From an uncultured Eubacteriales bacterium (GTDB lineage: Bacteria; Bacillota; Clostridia; Peptostreptococcales; Anaerovoracaceae), in assembly GCA_900542295.1 (NCBI GenBank), contig UQNJ01000002.1:1-64000 (forward strand): a stretch of DNA of 64,000 nt. The letters run 5' to 3'. Position 1 is the stretch's first letter, and every line of letters begins with the position of its first letter. This document shows, piece after piece, positions 35,121-43,559 of this stretch. The position numbers and the translations under genes are program-made. The notes beneath the pieces were generated by a model. It ran no database searches, was not told the origin of the DNA, and saw only the letters and a list, made by a program, of their open reading frames with translations.

Positions 35121-36536
35121 TCAGGCTTCCAAGACTCTTATTATATTGGTATTTCCGGGAACATCAACAGGCACCCCGGCGCTTATTACTATGTTGCTTC
35201 CCTCTTCTATCAGTGCCTCTTTGACCGCCACTCCGACGCAGTGTTCAAAAAGCGCTTCAATTTCGTATTTATAGTTCGCCAGCATAGGCGTAACTCCCCA
35301 TATCAGAGACAGCTGATGATATGTTTTGCGGTACGGCGTTGCACCTATTATCATTATATCAGGTCTGAATTTTGACATCCTTCTCGCCGTATATCCCGTC
35401 TTGGTTATAGCCATTATTGCGGCGGCATTGATATCCTTTGCCAACGTACAAGCCGCATGTCCAACCGCATTTGTAACATCAGTGGAATTCATTTCATGCC
35501 AGATCATATTTCTGGGTACTTTGGGCTGATCCTGCTCAGCCTGTACAGCAATCTTTGCCATAGTTTCCACCGCTTCTACAGGGTATTTGCCGGCAGCTGT
35601 CTCTCCTGAAAGCATTACTGCTGTAGTTCCGTCAAATACTGCATTGGCAACATCTGTAATTTCAGCTCTTGTAGGAAGAGGGCTTGCTGTCATGGATTCC
35701 AGCATCTGTGTAGCGGTTATTACTATCTTTCCCGATTGAACGCACCTTCTTATAAACTTCTTTTGTATTCCCGGCAGCTTTTCATATGCGACCTCAACTC
35801 CCATATCACCTCTTGCCACCATTATACCGTCGGAAACTTCTAAAATTTCTTCGAAATTTTCTATTCCCTGGGTGCTTTCAATCTTTGATATTATTTTTAT
35901 TTCCTCTCCTCCGTTTTCTTTCAAGAGAGTTCTTATCGCCTCAACATCGCCGGCGCTGCGAACAAAGGAAGCAGCTATATAATCTACATCGTTTTCTATT
36001 CCGAACAATATATCCGCCTTGTCCTGAGGACTTATATACTGCATGTTGAGTTTGACATTCGGCAGATTTATACCTTTATGATTGCTGATTTTACCGCCGT
36101 GAATTACCGTTCCGGTAACATCGGTTTCCGTGGTTTTATCAACTCTGATGACTATCTTTCCATCGTTTATAAGCACAAGATTATCAGCTTTTACTTCCTT
36201 TGGAAGATTTTTATATGTCACGCTGACCTTTTCTGCCGTGCCCTCGGCAGCTTCAGTTGTAAGCGTAAATGTCTGACCTTCTCTTAAGATTTCTTCTCCG
36301 TTTACGAAGTTTCCGGTTCTTATTTCAGGTCCTTTTGTGTCTAACATTACAGCCGCAGAAATACCCATCTCATCTCTTACTTTTCTGAACTTTTCTATGG
36401 TATTTCTGTGACCTTCATGAGTACCGTGAGAAAAATTGAGTCTTGCTACATTCATTCCTGCCTCGAGCATTTTTTTCAATGTGACCTCATCGGAAGACGA
36501 TGGTCCCAGTGTGCATACTATTTTGGTCTTTCTCAT
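35121..36536 (-). CDS. pyk: Pyruvate kinase
   Basis: Converts PEP and ADP to pyruvate and ATP in glycolysis. The 471 residues have TKIVCTLGPSS, GMNVARLNFSHG, the signature IISKIESTQGIENFEEIL, VARGDMGVE and TATQMLESM. The extra C-terminal PEP-utiliser-like domain of Bacillus pyk is absent. It ends near the spoVG terminator. A small hairpin lies between it and the CobW gene upstream. Confidence 0.96.
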   Translation of the reverse strand: MRKTKIVCTLGPSSSDEVTLKKMLEAGMNVARLNFSHGTHEGHRNTIEKFRKVRDEMGISAAVMLDTKGPEIRTGNFVNGEEILREGQTFTLTTEAAEGTAEKVSVTYKNLPKEVKADNLVLINDGKIVIRVDKTTETDVTGTVIHGGKISNHKGINLPNVKLNMQYISPQDKADILFGIENDVDYIAASFVRSAGDVEAIRTLLKENGGEEIKIISKIESTQGIENFEEILEVSDGIMVARGDMGVEVAYEKLPGIQKKFIRRCVQSGKIVITATQMLESMTASPLPTRAEITDVANAVFDGTTAVMLSGETAAGKYPVEAVETMAKIAVQAEQDQPKVPRNMIWHEMNSTDVTNAVGHAACTLAKDINAAAIMAITKTGYTARRMSKFRPDIMIIGATPYRKTYHQLSLIWGVTPMLANYKYEIEALFEHCVGVAVKEALIEEGSNIVISAGVPVDVPGNTNIIRVLEA

Positions 36537-36573
36537 TATTACCTCCCAAAATGCCGCTTCAGACGGCGTAAAA

Positions 36574-37524
36574 TCAATAAAATGTGGCTACATCTTCTTC
36601 CGGCGGCTCTATTTTTTTAATTTCCTTAACATAAAGCACCGGTCCCTCGCTCTGATACATATGATTAAATTCTTTTCTTATATCTGCTGTTATCTGCACC
36701 CAGCCTCCATGCTCAAGCTCTGCGGCTTTACTGTATTTTGCCACAAGACCGCCAAACTGTATGTCTTCTATACAGCATGTCATTATATGACGGCCTATGA
36801 CAAATTCATCATCGTCAAGACCTCCTCCCGTAAGAGAGCGTCCTCTTACATCCACAGTCTTTCCGTAATACTTTTCTTCTTCTTCGTTGACATCTGTATA
36901 CCATATGGCATAATTTTTATCTTCTATTTCTATAACAGAAGCATCTATATCGTATGGAAGCGGATCTTCTATATCATCAAATTCGATTTTATCCTTTGCA
37001 TATTCATAAATAATCTGACACCGTCTGTTGATGACTCTGACAATCTTATGATATTCCATCTTGTCCATAGACTTGTCAAAATTCTTGAATATTATAAGCT
37101 CCGGAGACTTCATCTTATCTACGGTAAGATTTCTCATATTGTTATTATATGTCAGAAATGTCCTCGCATCTGCAAAAGCCATTTCCTGATATACAACCCA
37201 GTTTTCCGGAAGTTTCTGGTACAGGGAATCTATCATCCACATACCATTATACTCTATTATAACTCTTTCAATACCCATTTCTCTTTCGAGCTTTTTAAGA
37301 TATTCCGTTGTGATCTTTTCCTCTTCATCCACACATACTATTCTGACATTGGAAGATGCAAAGGACATCGGACAAAACTCCTCCTCACCTTCTTCGCACA
37401 TGAGAAGCAAAGTTTTTTCTCCGCTGTTAAATTGAGGATCCTCCAAGGTTTCTTGTATAAATGTCGTCTTGCCTGCGTCAAGAAAACCCGTAAACAGATA
37501 CACAGGCACTTCTCTCATTGCCAT
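36574..37524 (-). CDS. CobW-type GTPase with a C-terminal DUF1980-like domain
   Basis: About 316 residues. The N-terminal part is a P-loop GTPase of the CobW/UreG/HypB group (Walker A GFLDAGKTTF near residues 13-21; later IIFKNFDK in the place of NKxD). The usual CxCC metal motif is missing. The C-terminal third has RSLTGGGLDDDEFVIGRHIM and MTCCIEDIQFGGLVAKY, which resembles the DUF1980/TIGR03943 family that works with permeases of the YcgQ/YcgR type. This suggests a metal-related fusion, but the metal and partner are unknown. ATG 37524 follows GGAG. It is downstream of a second CobW gene. Confidence 0.75.
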   Translation of the reverse strand: MAMREVPVYLFTGFLDAGKTTFIQETLEDPQFNSGEKTLLLMCEEGEEEFCPMSFASSNVRIVCVDEEEKITTEYLKKLEREMGIERVIIEYNGMWMIDSLYQKLPENWVVYQEMAFADARTFLTYNNNMRNLTVDKMKSPELIIFKNFDKSMDKMEYHKIVRVINRRCQIIYEYAKDKIEFDDIEDPLPYDIDASVIEIEDKNYAIWYTDVNEEEEKYYGKTVDVRGRSLTGGGLDDDEFVIGRHIMTCCIEDIQFGGLVAKYSKAAELEHGGWVQITADIRKEFNHMYQSEGPVLYVKEIKKIEPPEEDVATFY

Positions 37525-37584
37525 CAAATCTCCTTTCACATCTCTGATTTTTATTTTATGAAAGCTTGCTTATCACCTATATTT

Positions 37585-38670
37585 TCATATGCCAAAAAGC
37601 TCTTTTACTTTGTCTTCTTTCATCTGGCTTCCTATAACGCACAATCTGCCGGTAACTTCGGCCCCTCCCGTTCTGACATCAGGTTCTCCGGGAACATAGT
37701 CAAAATGTATCCAGCTTCCGTCTTTACCTTCAACAATCCCCTTTGCTCTCAGGACAAGACCATATTCATGTTCGTCTTCAAGAGCGGCAAGAGAGTTTTG
37801 AATTTCTTCCTTGGTGAATTTTTTAGCGGTTTCTATTCCTATGCTACTGAAAACTTCATCTGCATGGTGATGATGGTGATCGTGTCCGCAGCAGCAGTCA
37901 TTATCATGGTGATCATGATGATGTTCATGACCGCAATGCTCTTCATGGTGATCATGATGATGTCCATGACCGCAGCAGCACTCACCGTCGTGATGATCAT
38001 GATGGTGATGGTGTTCATCCTCGTTATGGTCATGGTGATGCTCTTGTTCAAGATGACGAAGAGCCCCCTGTATTGTGTCTTTTCTCTCAATAGCCGCAAG
38101 AATCTGATTGCCTGTAATCTTATCCCAGTCCGTAGTAATTATAACGGCATCAGGATTATGATCCTTTATCATTTCAACAGCTTTACTCAGCTTATCTTCG
38201 CTTACCTTTGAAGTATGGCTCAGAATAATTGAACTTGCATGTTCAATCTGATTGTTAAAAAACTCTCCGAAATTTTTCATATATAATCTGGCTTTAGATG
38301 CGTCAACTACCGTAGTAAAACCATTTAGCTCAACTTCTTCTATATGAAGGTTACGGACTGCGTCTATGATATCGCTCAGTTTACCCACTCCTGATGGCTC
38401 TATCAATATTCTGTCAGGCGAAAATTGCTCTATTACCTGCACCAGTGCTTTGCCGAAATCACCTACAAGACTGCAACATATACAACCTGAATTCATTTCG
38501 TTTATTTCTATTCCCGAATCCTTTAAAAATCCCCCATCTATACCTATTTCTCCAAATTCATTTTCGATGAGTACAATTTTTTCTCCTTTATAGGCTTCTT
38601 CTACAAGCTTCTTGATCAGCGTAGTCTTGCCTGCTCCCAAGAATCCCGAAAAAATGTCAACTTTAATCAT
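37585..38670 (-). CDS. CobW/P47K-type metal GTPase with a His/Cys-rich loop
   Basis: A 361-residue putative metallochaperone. The GTPase domain has Walker A FSGFLGAGKTTLIKK (residues 7-21), the metal-binding GCICC at 62-66 and GVGK in the switch region. Residues 211-269 form a loop of HH, HD and CCC repeats (about 31 His and 7 Cys) typical of zinc- or nickel-binding segments. The C-terminal CobW domain follows (about 283-361: HEYGLVLRAKGIVEG, WIHFDYVPGE). The lack of a cobalamin-type partner and the His loop favour Zn2+ or Ni2+ over cobalt, but cobalt cannot be excluded as the B12 genes lie nearby. Confidence 0.87.
   Translation of the reverse strand: MIKVDIFSGFLGAGKTTLIKKLVEEAYKGEKIVLIENEFGEIGIDGGFLKDSGIEINEMNSGCICCSLVGDFGKALVQVIEQFSPDRILIEPSGVGKLSDIIDAVRNLHIEEVELNGFTTVVDASKARLYMKNFGEFFNNQIEHASSIILSHTSKVSEDKLSKAVEMIKDHNPDAVIITTDWDKITGNQILAAIERKDTIQGALRHLEQEHHHDHNEDEHHHHHDHHDGECCCGHGHHHDHHEEHCGHEHHHDHHDNDCCCGHDHHHHHADEVFSSIGIETAKKFTKEEIQNSLAALEDEHEYGLVLRAKGIVEGKDGSWIHFDYVPGEPDVRTGGAEVTGRLCVIGSQMKEDKVKELFGI
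37864..38040 (-). repeat. DNA coding the His/Cys-rich metal loop (imperfect short repeats)
   Basis: The region encodes the His-rich residues 211-269 of the CobW protein. It is built of repeating CAT/CAC and GAT triplets, with imperfect repeats such as CATGACCACGATGACCAT-like units on the minus strand. It shows internal duplication and may vary in length between strains. Confidence 0.7.
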
Positions 38671-38759
38671 TATTTTTCATCTCTTTTCTTTAATTTTTCT
38701 ACTTGAATTATACCACTTAGCAAATAAAATTAAAAGTCGGCTTATGATTGTTTTTAATA

Positions 38760-38803
38760 TCTCGTTTGTGGTACAATAAACATATTGATTATAGGAGGCT
38801 TTT
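38760..38803 (+). promoter_or_regulatory. Promoter and ribosome site of the BFD-like gene
   Basis: A TTGTTT-N18-TACAAT promoter-like pair precedes the gene; the -10 ends near 38777. AGGAGG lies just upstream of the ATG at 38804. Confidence 0.5.
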
Positions 38804-38992
38804 ATGGATAAAAATTCAAGAGAATATGAAGTTTGCGTGTGCAGACATGTGACCCGCGGCCAGATTGAAGATTTTTTAAGAGAAAGCGGCAAAACCGACC
38901 TCAAAGAAGTATGCGCTTCTCTTAATATGGGCAATGTATGCGGTGCATGCCGTGAAACGGTAATGGAAATGATTGCTCAAATAAACGGCTGA
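38804..38992 (+). CDS. BFD-like [2Fe-2S] protein
   Basis: A 62-residue protein with CVC near residue 12 and CGAC at 47-50 (order C-x-C then C-x2-C), the ligand pattern of bacterioferritin-associated ferredoxin and NifU-type BFD domains. It stands alone, which is typical of small clostridial BFD proteins. In E. coli the family reduces bacterioferritin to release iron; here no ferritin is near, so the partner is unknown. It is divergent from the CobW genes and ends at a strong terminator. Confidence 0.82.
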   Translation: MDKNSREYEVCVCRHVTRGQIEDFLRESGKTDLKEVCASLNMGNVCGACRETVMEMIAQING

Positions 38993-39038
38993 TATCTTCA
39001 AGCTCAGAGCATACTTAAATAAAAAACAGTTCTATAAC

Positions 39039-39085
39039 AAATGCAGCACTGAACATTTTGATATCAGTGCTGCATTTATTTTTTT
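39039..39085. terminator. Bidirectional terminator between the BFD-like gene and btuD
   Basis: AAATGCAGCACTGA (39039-39052) and TCAGTGCTGCATTT (39064-39077) form a perfect 14-bp stem with an 11-base loop. A T-run follows on the plus strand. It also lies directly after the btuD stop on the minus strand. Confidence 0.9.
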
Positions 39086-39088
39086 CAT

Positions 39089-40192
39089 TCATTTTATTTT
39101 TTCTAAAATTCCAAGCTCATCAGCCATATTTATCAAATCACGAATACGGCAGTTGGATTCTCCGATAATAACCCCCGTATCTATAACTCGACTGCATTTT
39201 TTCATGGCATCTGCCGCTCTATCATATACATCATCACTCAACGGCATAAAAGGCTCTTCTTCAAAAACTTCCGCTGCCAGTGCCTTTGCCACAACATAGT
39301 CTATATCATTTTTGTAAAGAATACCTGAAAAAAACGGTACACCATCCTTTTGAAGCTGCCTGAATGTATCTATACCGCTTCCGCAAGAAGAAATTACAAA
39401 TACATCAGGCTTTCCCTCAGGTTTTGGCAGCTCAACACTTCCAAAATCTATATTATATACGCCCTTTTCTATTCCGTAAAGCTTTCTTATAATCTCATCT
39501 TTGAAAATTTCATCGGGTGTGCCGAAATGCTCTATAACCTCTCCATTTACACACATAACCTTGTCGGAAACCTTCTGAGCCAAATCTATCTCATGTAAAG
39601 ACATTATTACCGTTATGCCCTTTTCCTTTGCCATGCTTCTAAGAATACTCAGAAGTTCCAATTTGTGCTTTATGTCAAGGAACGATGTCGGCTCATCAAG
39701 AACTATTATTTCCGGTTCCTGACACATAGCTCTTGCAAGCAGAATACGCTGTTTCTGACCATCACTTATAGCTGTAAAATCTTTCTCTGAAAGCTCCTGA
39801 ACATGAACTTTTTCCATTATTTCCGATACTTTTTTCTCATCTTCATCAGACAATATGCCAAGGCTTCCCGTATATGGATACCTGCCTGTAGACACAACAT
39901 CTCTGCATGTCATAAGCTCAGGTTTCAGTCGGTCTGTAAGCACCACCGCAATCATCCTGGAAAGTTCTCTGTAATTCATATGCTTCACAGAAGCATCGGC
40001 TATGAAAGAATCTCCTTTTATAGCTTCAAGATGTTTTGTTATGCTTTTTAAGATAGTGGATTTCCCTGACCCGTTTGGTCCTATAAGTGTAAGAATCTCA
40101 CCTTTCTTAACCTGTATGTCTATATCGTGTATCAGAACTCTGCCTTTATACCCGACGGCAAGCTCTTTTGTATTAAAATATATGTCATTCAT
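39089..40192 (-). CDS. btuD: Corrinoid ABC importer ATPase with an extra C-terminal domain
   Basis: A 367-residue ATPase of the FecE/BtuD group. Walker A GPNGSGKST (38-46), a signature that reads SDGQ instead of SGGQ (143-146), Walker B IIVLDEP (162-168). About 110 residues beyond the ATPase core (from near 260) form a separate alpha/beta domain (PDVFVISSCGSGIDTFRQ, then YKNDIDYVVAKALAAEVFEE) that is not in BtuD itself. I know similar tails on clostridial FecE-type proteins but not their function. The gene is last in the unit controlled by the cobalamin riboswitch at 44490, which supports a corrinoid substrate. Confidence 0.85.
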   Translation of the reverse strand: MNDIYFNTKELAVGYKGRVLIHDIDIQVKKGEILTLIGPNGSGKSTILKSITKHLEAIKGDSFIADASVKHMNYRELSRMIAVVLTDRLKPELMTCRDVVSTGRYPYTGSLGILSDEDEKKVSEIMEKVHVQELSEKDFTAISDGQKQRILLARAMCQEPEIIVLDEPTSFLDIKHKLELLSILRSMAKEKGITVIMSLHEIDLAQKVSDKVMCVNGEVIEHFGTPDEIFKDEIIRKLYGIEKGVYNIDFGSVELPKPEGKPDVFVISSCGSGIDTFRQLQKDGVPFFSGILYKNDIDYVVAKALAAEVFEEEPFMPLSDDVYDRAADAMKKCSRVIDTGVIIGESNCRIRDLINMADELGILEKIK

Positions 40193-40196
40193 TTTT

Positions 40197-41255
40197 TTAC
40201 CGCCGTTTCTTAAGCAGCATTCCGATTACTATAGGAGCACCGAAAATAGCAGTTACAGTGCTTATGCTAAGCTCCGTGGGTGCAAAGGCAGTTCTTGCTA
40301 TATAATCGCAGAACATACAAAACACACCGCCTCCTACAAAAGTAGCCGGAATCACCACTATAGGTTTTGAAGTTTTAAGAAAAAGTTTAGCAAGGTGAGG
40401 CACCGCTATCCCCACAAATGAAATAGGTCCTGCAAATGCAGTTACACATCCTGCCATAAGACTTGACAGCAAAATTATAATAACTCTGAAACGCTTTATA
40501 TTTACACCCATGCTTTGAGCATATGCTTCCCCCATCTGATATGCACTTATAGGTTTTGCAAGCATAAACGCAGCAGCAAATGAAAATGTTATTACAATAA
40601 AGCAAATCCAGACGTCATTCCAGTCCATGCCCGAAAAACTTCCCTGCGACCAGTTGTGAAGATTTACTATGTACGTATCCTGAGCAAAAGTTATCATAAA
40701 TTCAGTTGCAGCAGAACATATATATCCAATCATTATACCTGCAACTAGAAGTGTGGACTGCTGTTTGACCTTTTTTGAAGCAAGCAGCACAAAGCCCATG
40801 GAAATAAGAGCACCTGCAAATGCAGCCGCTACCATAACCACGGAAGATACGGAATCCACATATTGTATCAATACTATCATCGTCATAGCAACAACAAGCT
40901 TTGAGCCTGAAGATATTCCAAGGGTAAAAGGGCTGGCTATAGGGTTTCCGAAAAATACCTGTATGAGAAACCCCGAAAGTGCCAGACCTCCTCCCAAAAT
41001 TGCCGATGTTATAATTCTTGGCAGTCTTATCTTCCATATAATGCTGTATGCCGTTTCATCGCCATCTCTCAGAAAAATTATTTGAAAAATTTCTTTTACG
41101 GATATATGTACGCTTCCGGAATTTATATTTAATATTGTTATAAGCACAAATGCTATTATCAGCAATACAAATACTGCATTATATCTTGCATAACGCTTTA
41201 ATTTTTCTGAATGTACAGTTTCTGCTACCGAAGTCATTTTGCTTTTCTCTGGCAT
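40197..41255 (-). CDS. btuC: Corrinoid ABC importer permease (FecCD family)
   Basis: A 352-residue membrane protein with about ten helices of the type II importer fold. Key stretches are IWKIRLPRIITSAILGGGLA (start of the coupling region), GAVLG-like LGGGLALSG and GPISFVGIAVPHLAKLF. It is four bases from btuD and 13 bases from btuF, so one operon. Iron-siderophore permeases share the family; the cobalamin riboswitch upstream makes a corrinoid the best guess. Confidence 0.87.
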   Translation of the reverse strand: MPEKSKMTSVAETVHSEKLKRYARYNAVFVLLIIAFVLITILNINSGSVHISVKEIFQIIFLRDGDETAYSIIWKIRLPRIITSAILGGGLALSGFLIQVFFGNPIASPFTLGISSGSKLVVAMTMIVLIQYVDSVSSVVMVAAAFAGALISMGFVLLASKKVKQQSTLLVAGIMIGYICSAATEFMITFAQDTYIVNLHNWSQGSFSGMDWNDVWICFIVITFSFAAAFMLAKPISAYQMGEAYAQSMGVNIKRFRVIIILLSSLMAGCVTAFAGPISFVGIAVPHLAKLFLKTSKPIVVIPATFVGGGVFCMFCDYIARTAFAPTELSISTVTAIFGAPIVIGMLLKKRR

Positions 41256-41268
41256 TAAAATCTTCCTC

Positions 41269-42420
41269 TTATTTTACTTTAAAGAAATAATCCAATTTGT
41301 TCAAGTTTTCGTCATCGGAAGTCAATATGGTATGCATATCATTTATAACACTTCCTAATTTATCTGTTTCCTGAAAGAGATTTTTACCTGTGCACCATAC
41401 ATTTCCGTCTTTTACCGCTTTAAAATCGGCAAGAACAGGACTTAAATCTATAAGCTCTTCTATAGAATTCACCTCTGACACAATGCTGCTGTTGTAAAAA
41501 ATATAGTCAGCGTCCTTTGCCGAAGCATAAAACTCTTCCATCTGCATATTTACAGTAGATGTTTTTTTCTCAGGATCTCCTAAGTTTTCAAAAATATAAT
41601 TTCCGCCGGCTATAGAAATCATCTTTGATACATAATCATCAGACTTTCTTGTTACTACGCCTCCTGAAGAATTTATATAGAAAAATGCTACTGTCTTTCC
41701 TGTATTCTCAATGTCTGCGAGTTTATCCATAACCGCTACTTCTCTTTCAAAGGCTTCTTCTGCTTCCTTTTGCTTTCCAAGAACTGCTCCGTAAAATTTC
41801 ATCCATTCAGTTCTTCCGAGAGGGTGTGTTTCGTAACTGGAGCGCTCGATTACAACTTTTATACCAAGCTCCTCCATCTTTTCCTTGACCTCCGGATTAT
41901 GCAAAATCATTGTTGATTCAACTGCAAGATCGCAGTCTTCACCCATAAGCATTTCATAATCCGGAGTATTGTATTTCCCTGCATATTTTATTGAGCCTCT
42001 TTTCATTGCATCAGAGGCTTCGCTTATATACCATCCGTCAGCTTCAAGACTTGAAAACTTTATGCTGTCCATCCCATCTACAGCATTTACCAGAGACATT
42101 GCCGATGTAGCCGCCATATAAACTTTATCTAAAGGCTGTTTAAGAACTACGACATCATCATCAAGATTTTCAGGTTCTTTCTCGCCCTCCGGCACAATAA
42201 GAACGTCTTCGCCATCAGCTATCTTTATATATGAATAACCCCTTTCATAATTGTATATCTGAAACTGCGTGGCATATTTCAACTCCGTCTTGTTCTCATA
42301 TTTAAGACCGTCTATCTCCGGTATGTCATCTTTTGAATTTTCTCCTGAGCCGCAGCCTGCCATCATGGCAACTGTCAACATCAATATTGCAAATACTAAA
42401 AATTTTAGTTTTCTTTTCAT
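41269..42420 (-). CDS. btuF: Corrinoid-binding lipoprotein of the ABC importer
   Basis: A 383-residue substrate-binding protein. The signal peptide ends in lipobox MAGC with Cys23 as the lipidation site. The mature part has the two-lobed PBP2 type III arrangement (AAT SAMSLVNAVDGMDSI, ED CDLAVESTMILHNPEVKEKM, TVAFFYINSSGGVVTRKSDD). It is anchored on the outer face of the membrane and should hand corrinoid to the permease. Its link to B12 is from context; iron complexes are the alternative. Confidence 0.85.
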   Translation of the reverse strand: MKRKLKFLVFAILMLTVAMMAGCGSGENSKDDIPEIDGLKYENKTELKYATQFQIYNYERGYSYIKIADGEDVLIVPEGEKEPENLDDDVVVLKQPLDKVYMAATSAMSLVNAVDGMDSIKFSSLEADGWYISEASDAMKRGSIKYAGKYNTPDYEMLMGEDCDLAVESTMILHNPEVKEKMEELGIKVVIERSSYETHPLGRTEWMKFYGAVLGKQKEAEEAFEREVAVMDKLADIENTGKTVAFFYINSSGGVVTRKSDDYVSKMISIAGGNYIFENLGDPEKKTSTVNMQMEEFYASAKDADYIFYNSSIVSEVNSIEELIDLSPVLADFKAVKDGNVWCTGKNLFQETDKLGSVINDMHTILTSDDENLNKLDYFFKVK

Positions 42421-42437
42421 AACATGCTCCGTACTTT

Positions 42438-43538
42438 CTACGAAATTTTCTTTTTCTTCTTAATTATTACAGCTGCACATAAAACTGCGGCTGCTGCTAC
42501 TAAAACCGCTGCCGTTACTGCAATAACCTTTGTACCTGTTTTTGCTTTTTCCGAAACTGCATATGTTGCAAAACTTTCTGTTTCAAATGTTACAGTACCT
42601 GTTTTTTCACTGTATGATGACTCAACCTTTTCTTTTCCGCCATCGGTAAGCCTGTATACTTCTACTTCATTTTTGTTTTTAACTTCTTTTTCATAATTGA
42701 GAGAAACAGTCGCTTTACCTAAGCCTTCCGCTGTAAAAAGCTGATTTTCTTCTTCATCTTTAATGGAAAGCTCTACTGCAAGGTCATATTTTTCATCTTT
42801 GTATTTTTCAGTAACATCGCTCATAGTCAGAGTTATACTTCCGGAAGCATTTTCTGCTATATAGGCAAGAGCCTCTTCATCAAAGTCTACACTTCCTGCC
42901 GATGTCACAAGATGCATCGTTTTTCCTTTGAAGTCCAACAGCATTTCTGCACTTACGCTGGTTGCTCTGCTTATAGTATTTATAACTGAAATTGAGTTTG
43001 AATCTTCGTTTTCCTTATCTGTTTCTTCGGAAACCCGATCTTTGTCGCTGCTGTCTCCCGATTCTTTATCTAAAGCAGAACTCTTATCACCTGACTGAGG
43101 CTTAGACGTAGTGCTCCCCGAAGAGTTGTCCCTGCCGTCTTCACCATTCATATCAATGCCTGCCGAGCTGAAAGTAATAGTATAATCTATCACATGCGGT
43201 TCGCTCATTGCAGTAGTCTCTGCGCTTACACTTATCGGTGAATCCAGTGCTGAAACAGGTATTGTAAAAGTCGAATTGCCTCCGCTGTTTTCATTGTTAT
43301 ATGTGACTCCTCCTATCTTCATCCATGTGTAATTAGAGCTTCCCCATACAACTCTGGCAGTCATCTTGCCTCCCTGAACTGTCAATTCACAGGGTGATTT
43401 CAGCTTTACTCTTCCTGTTCCTCCTTCAAGGCTTACAGAAACAGAATAACTCCCATCGGCAGGAACAGCCGCATAAACTGCGGCTGTAGTTCCGATAATC
43501 ATAATCAGTGACAATAAACATGCAATTATCTTTTTCAT
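42438..43538 (-). CDS. Surface protein with a NEAT-like domain and C-terminal anchor
   Basis: A 366-residue exported protein: signal peptide (about 1-24), a NEAT-like domain of about 110 residues (start DGSYSVSVSLEGGTGRVKLK, LTVQGGKMTARVVWGSSNYT), an acidic Ser/Lys-rich linker (about 130-190), a second beta-rich domain (about 195-325, FETESFATYAVS), then a hydrophobic segment and a KKKKK tail. No LPXTG motif is seen before the anchor. The NEAT-like part shares DG-x-Y, LTV-x2-GK-x2-A, GSS-x-Y and FTIPVSAL-like elements with the next gene. NEAT domains bind heme elsewhere; the riboswitch suggests corrinoid here. That is inference. Confidence 0.7.
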   Translation of the reverse strand: MKKIIACLLSLIMIIGTTAAVYAAVPADGSYSVSVSLEGGTGRVKLKSPCELTVQGGKMTARVVWGSSNYTWMKIGGVTYNNENSGGNSTFTIPVSALDSPISVSAETTAMSEPHVIDYTITFSSAGIDMNGEDGRDNSSGSTTSKPQSGDKSSALDKESGDSSDKDRVSEETDKENEDSNSISVINTISRATSVSAEMLLDFKGKTMHLVTSAGSVDFDEEALAYIAENASGSITLTMSDVTEKYKDEKYDLAVELSIKDEEENQLFTAEGLGKATVSLNYEKEVKNKNEVEVYRLTDGGKEKVESSYSEKTGTVTFETESFATYAVSEKAKTGTKVIAVTAAVLVAAAAVLCAAVIIKKKKKIS

Positions 43539-43559
43539 AATGTTTCCCCTGAAATAATC

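Noticed and set aside
37864..38040. Short repeats that look CRISPR-like
   Set aside because: They are codon-level repeats of His, Asp and Cys inside one long reading frame, with no unique spacers and no cas genes nearby.
36436..38211. Open reading frame of about 590 codons on the plus strand across pyk and both CobW genes
   Set aside because: It is antisense to three well-supported genes, has no ribosome site, and its translation is rich in His, Phe, Tyr and Cys with no recognisable domain. The open frame is a by-product of codon use on the other strand.
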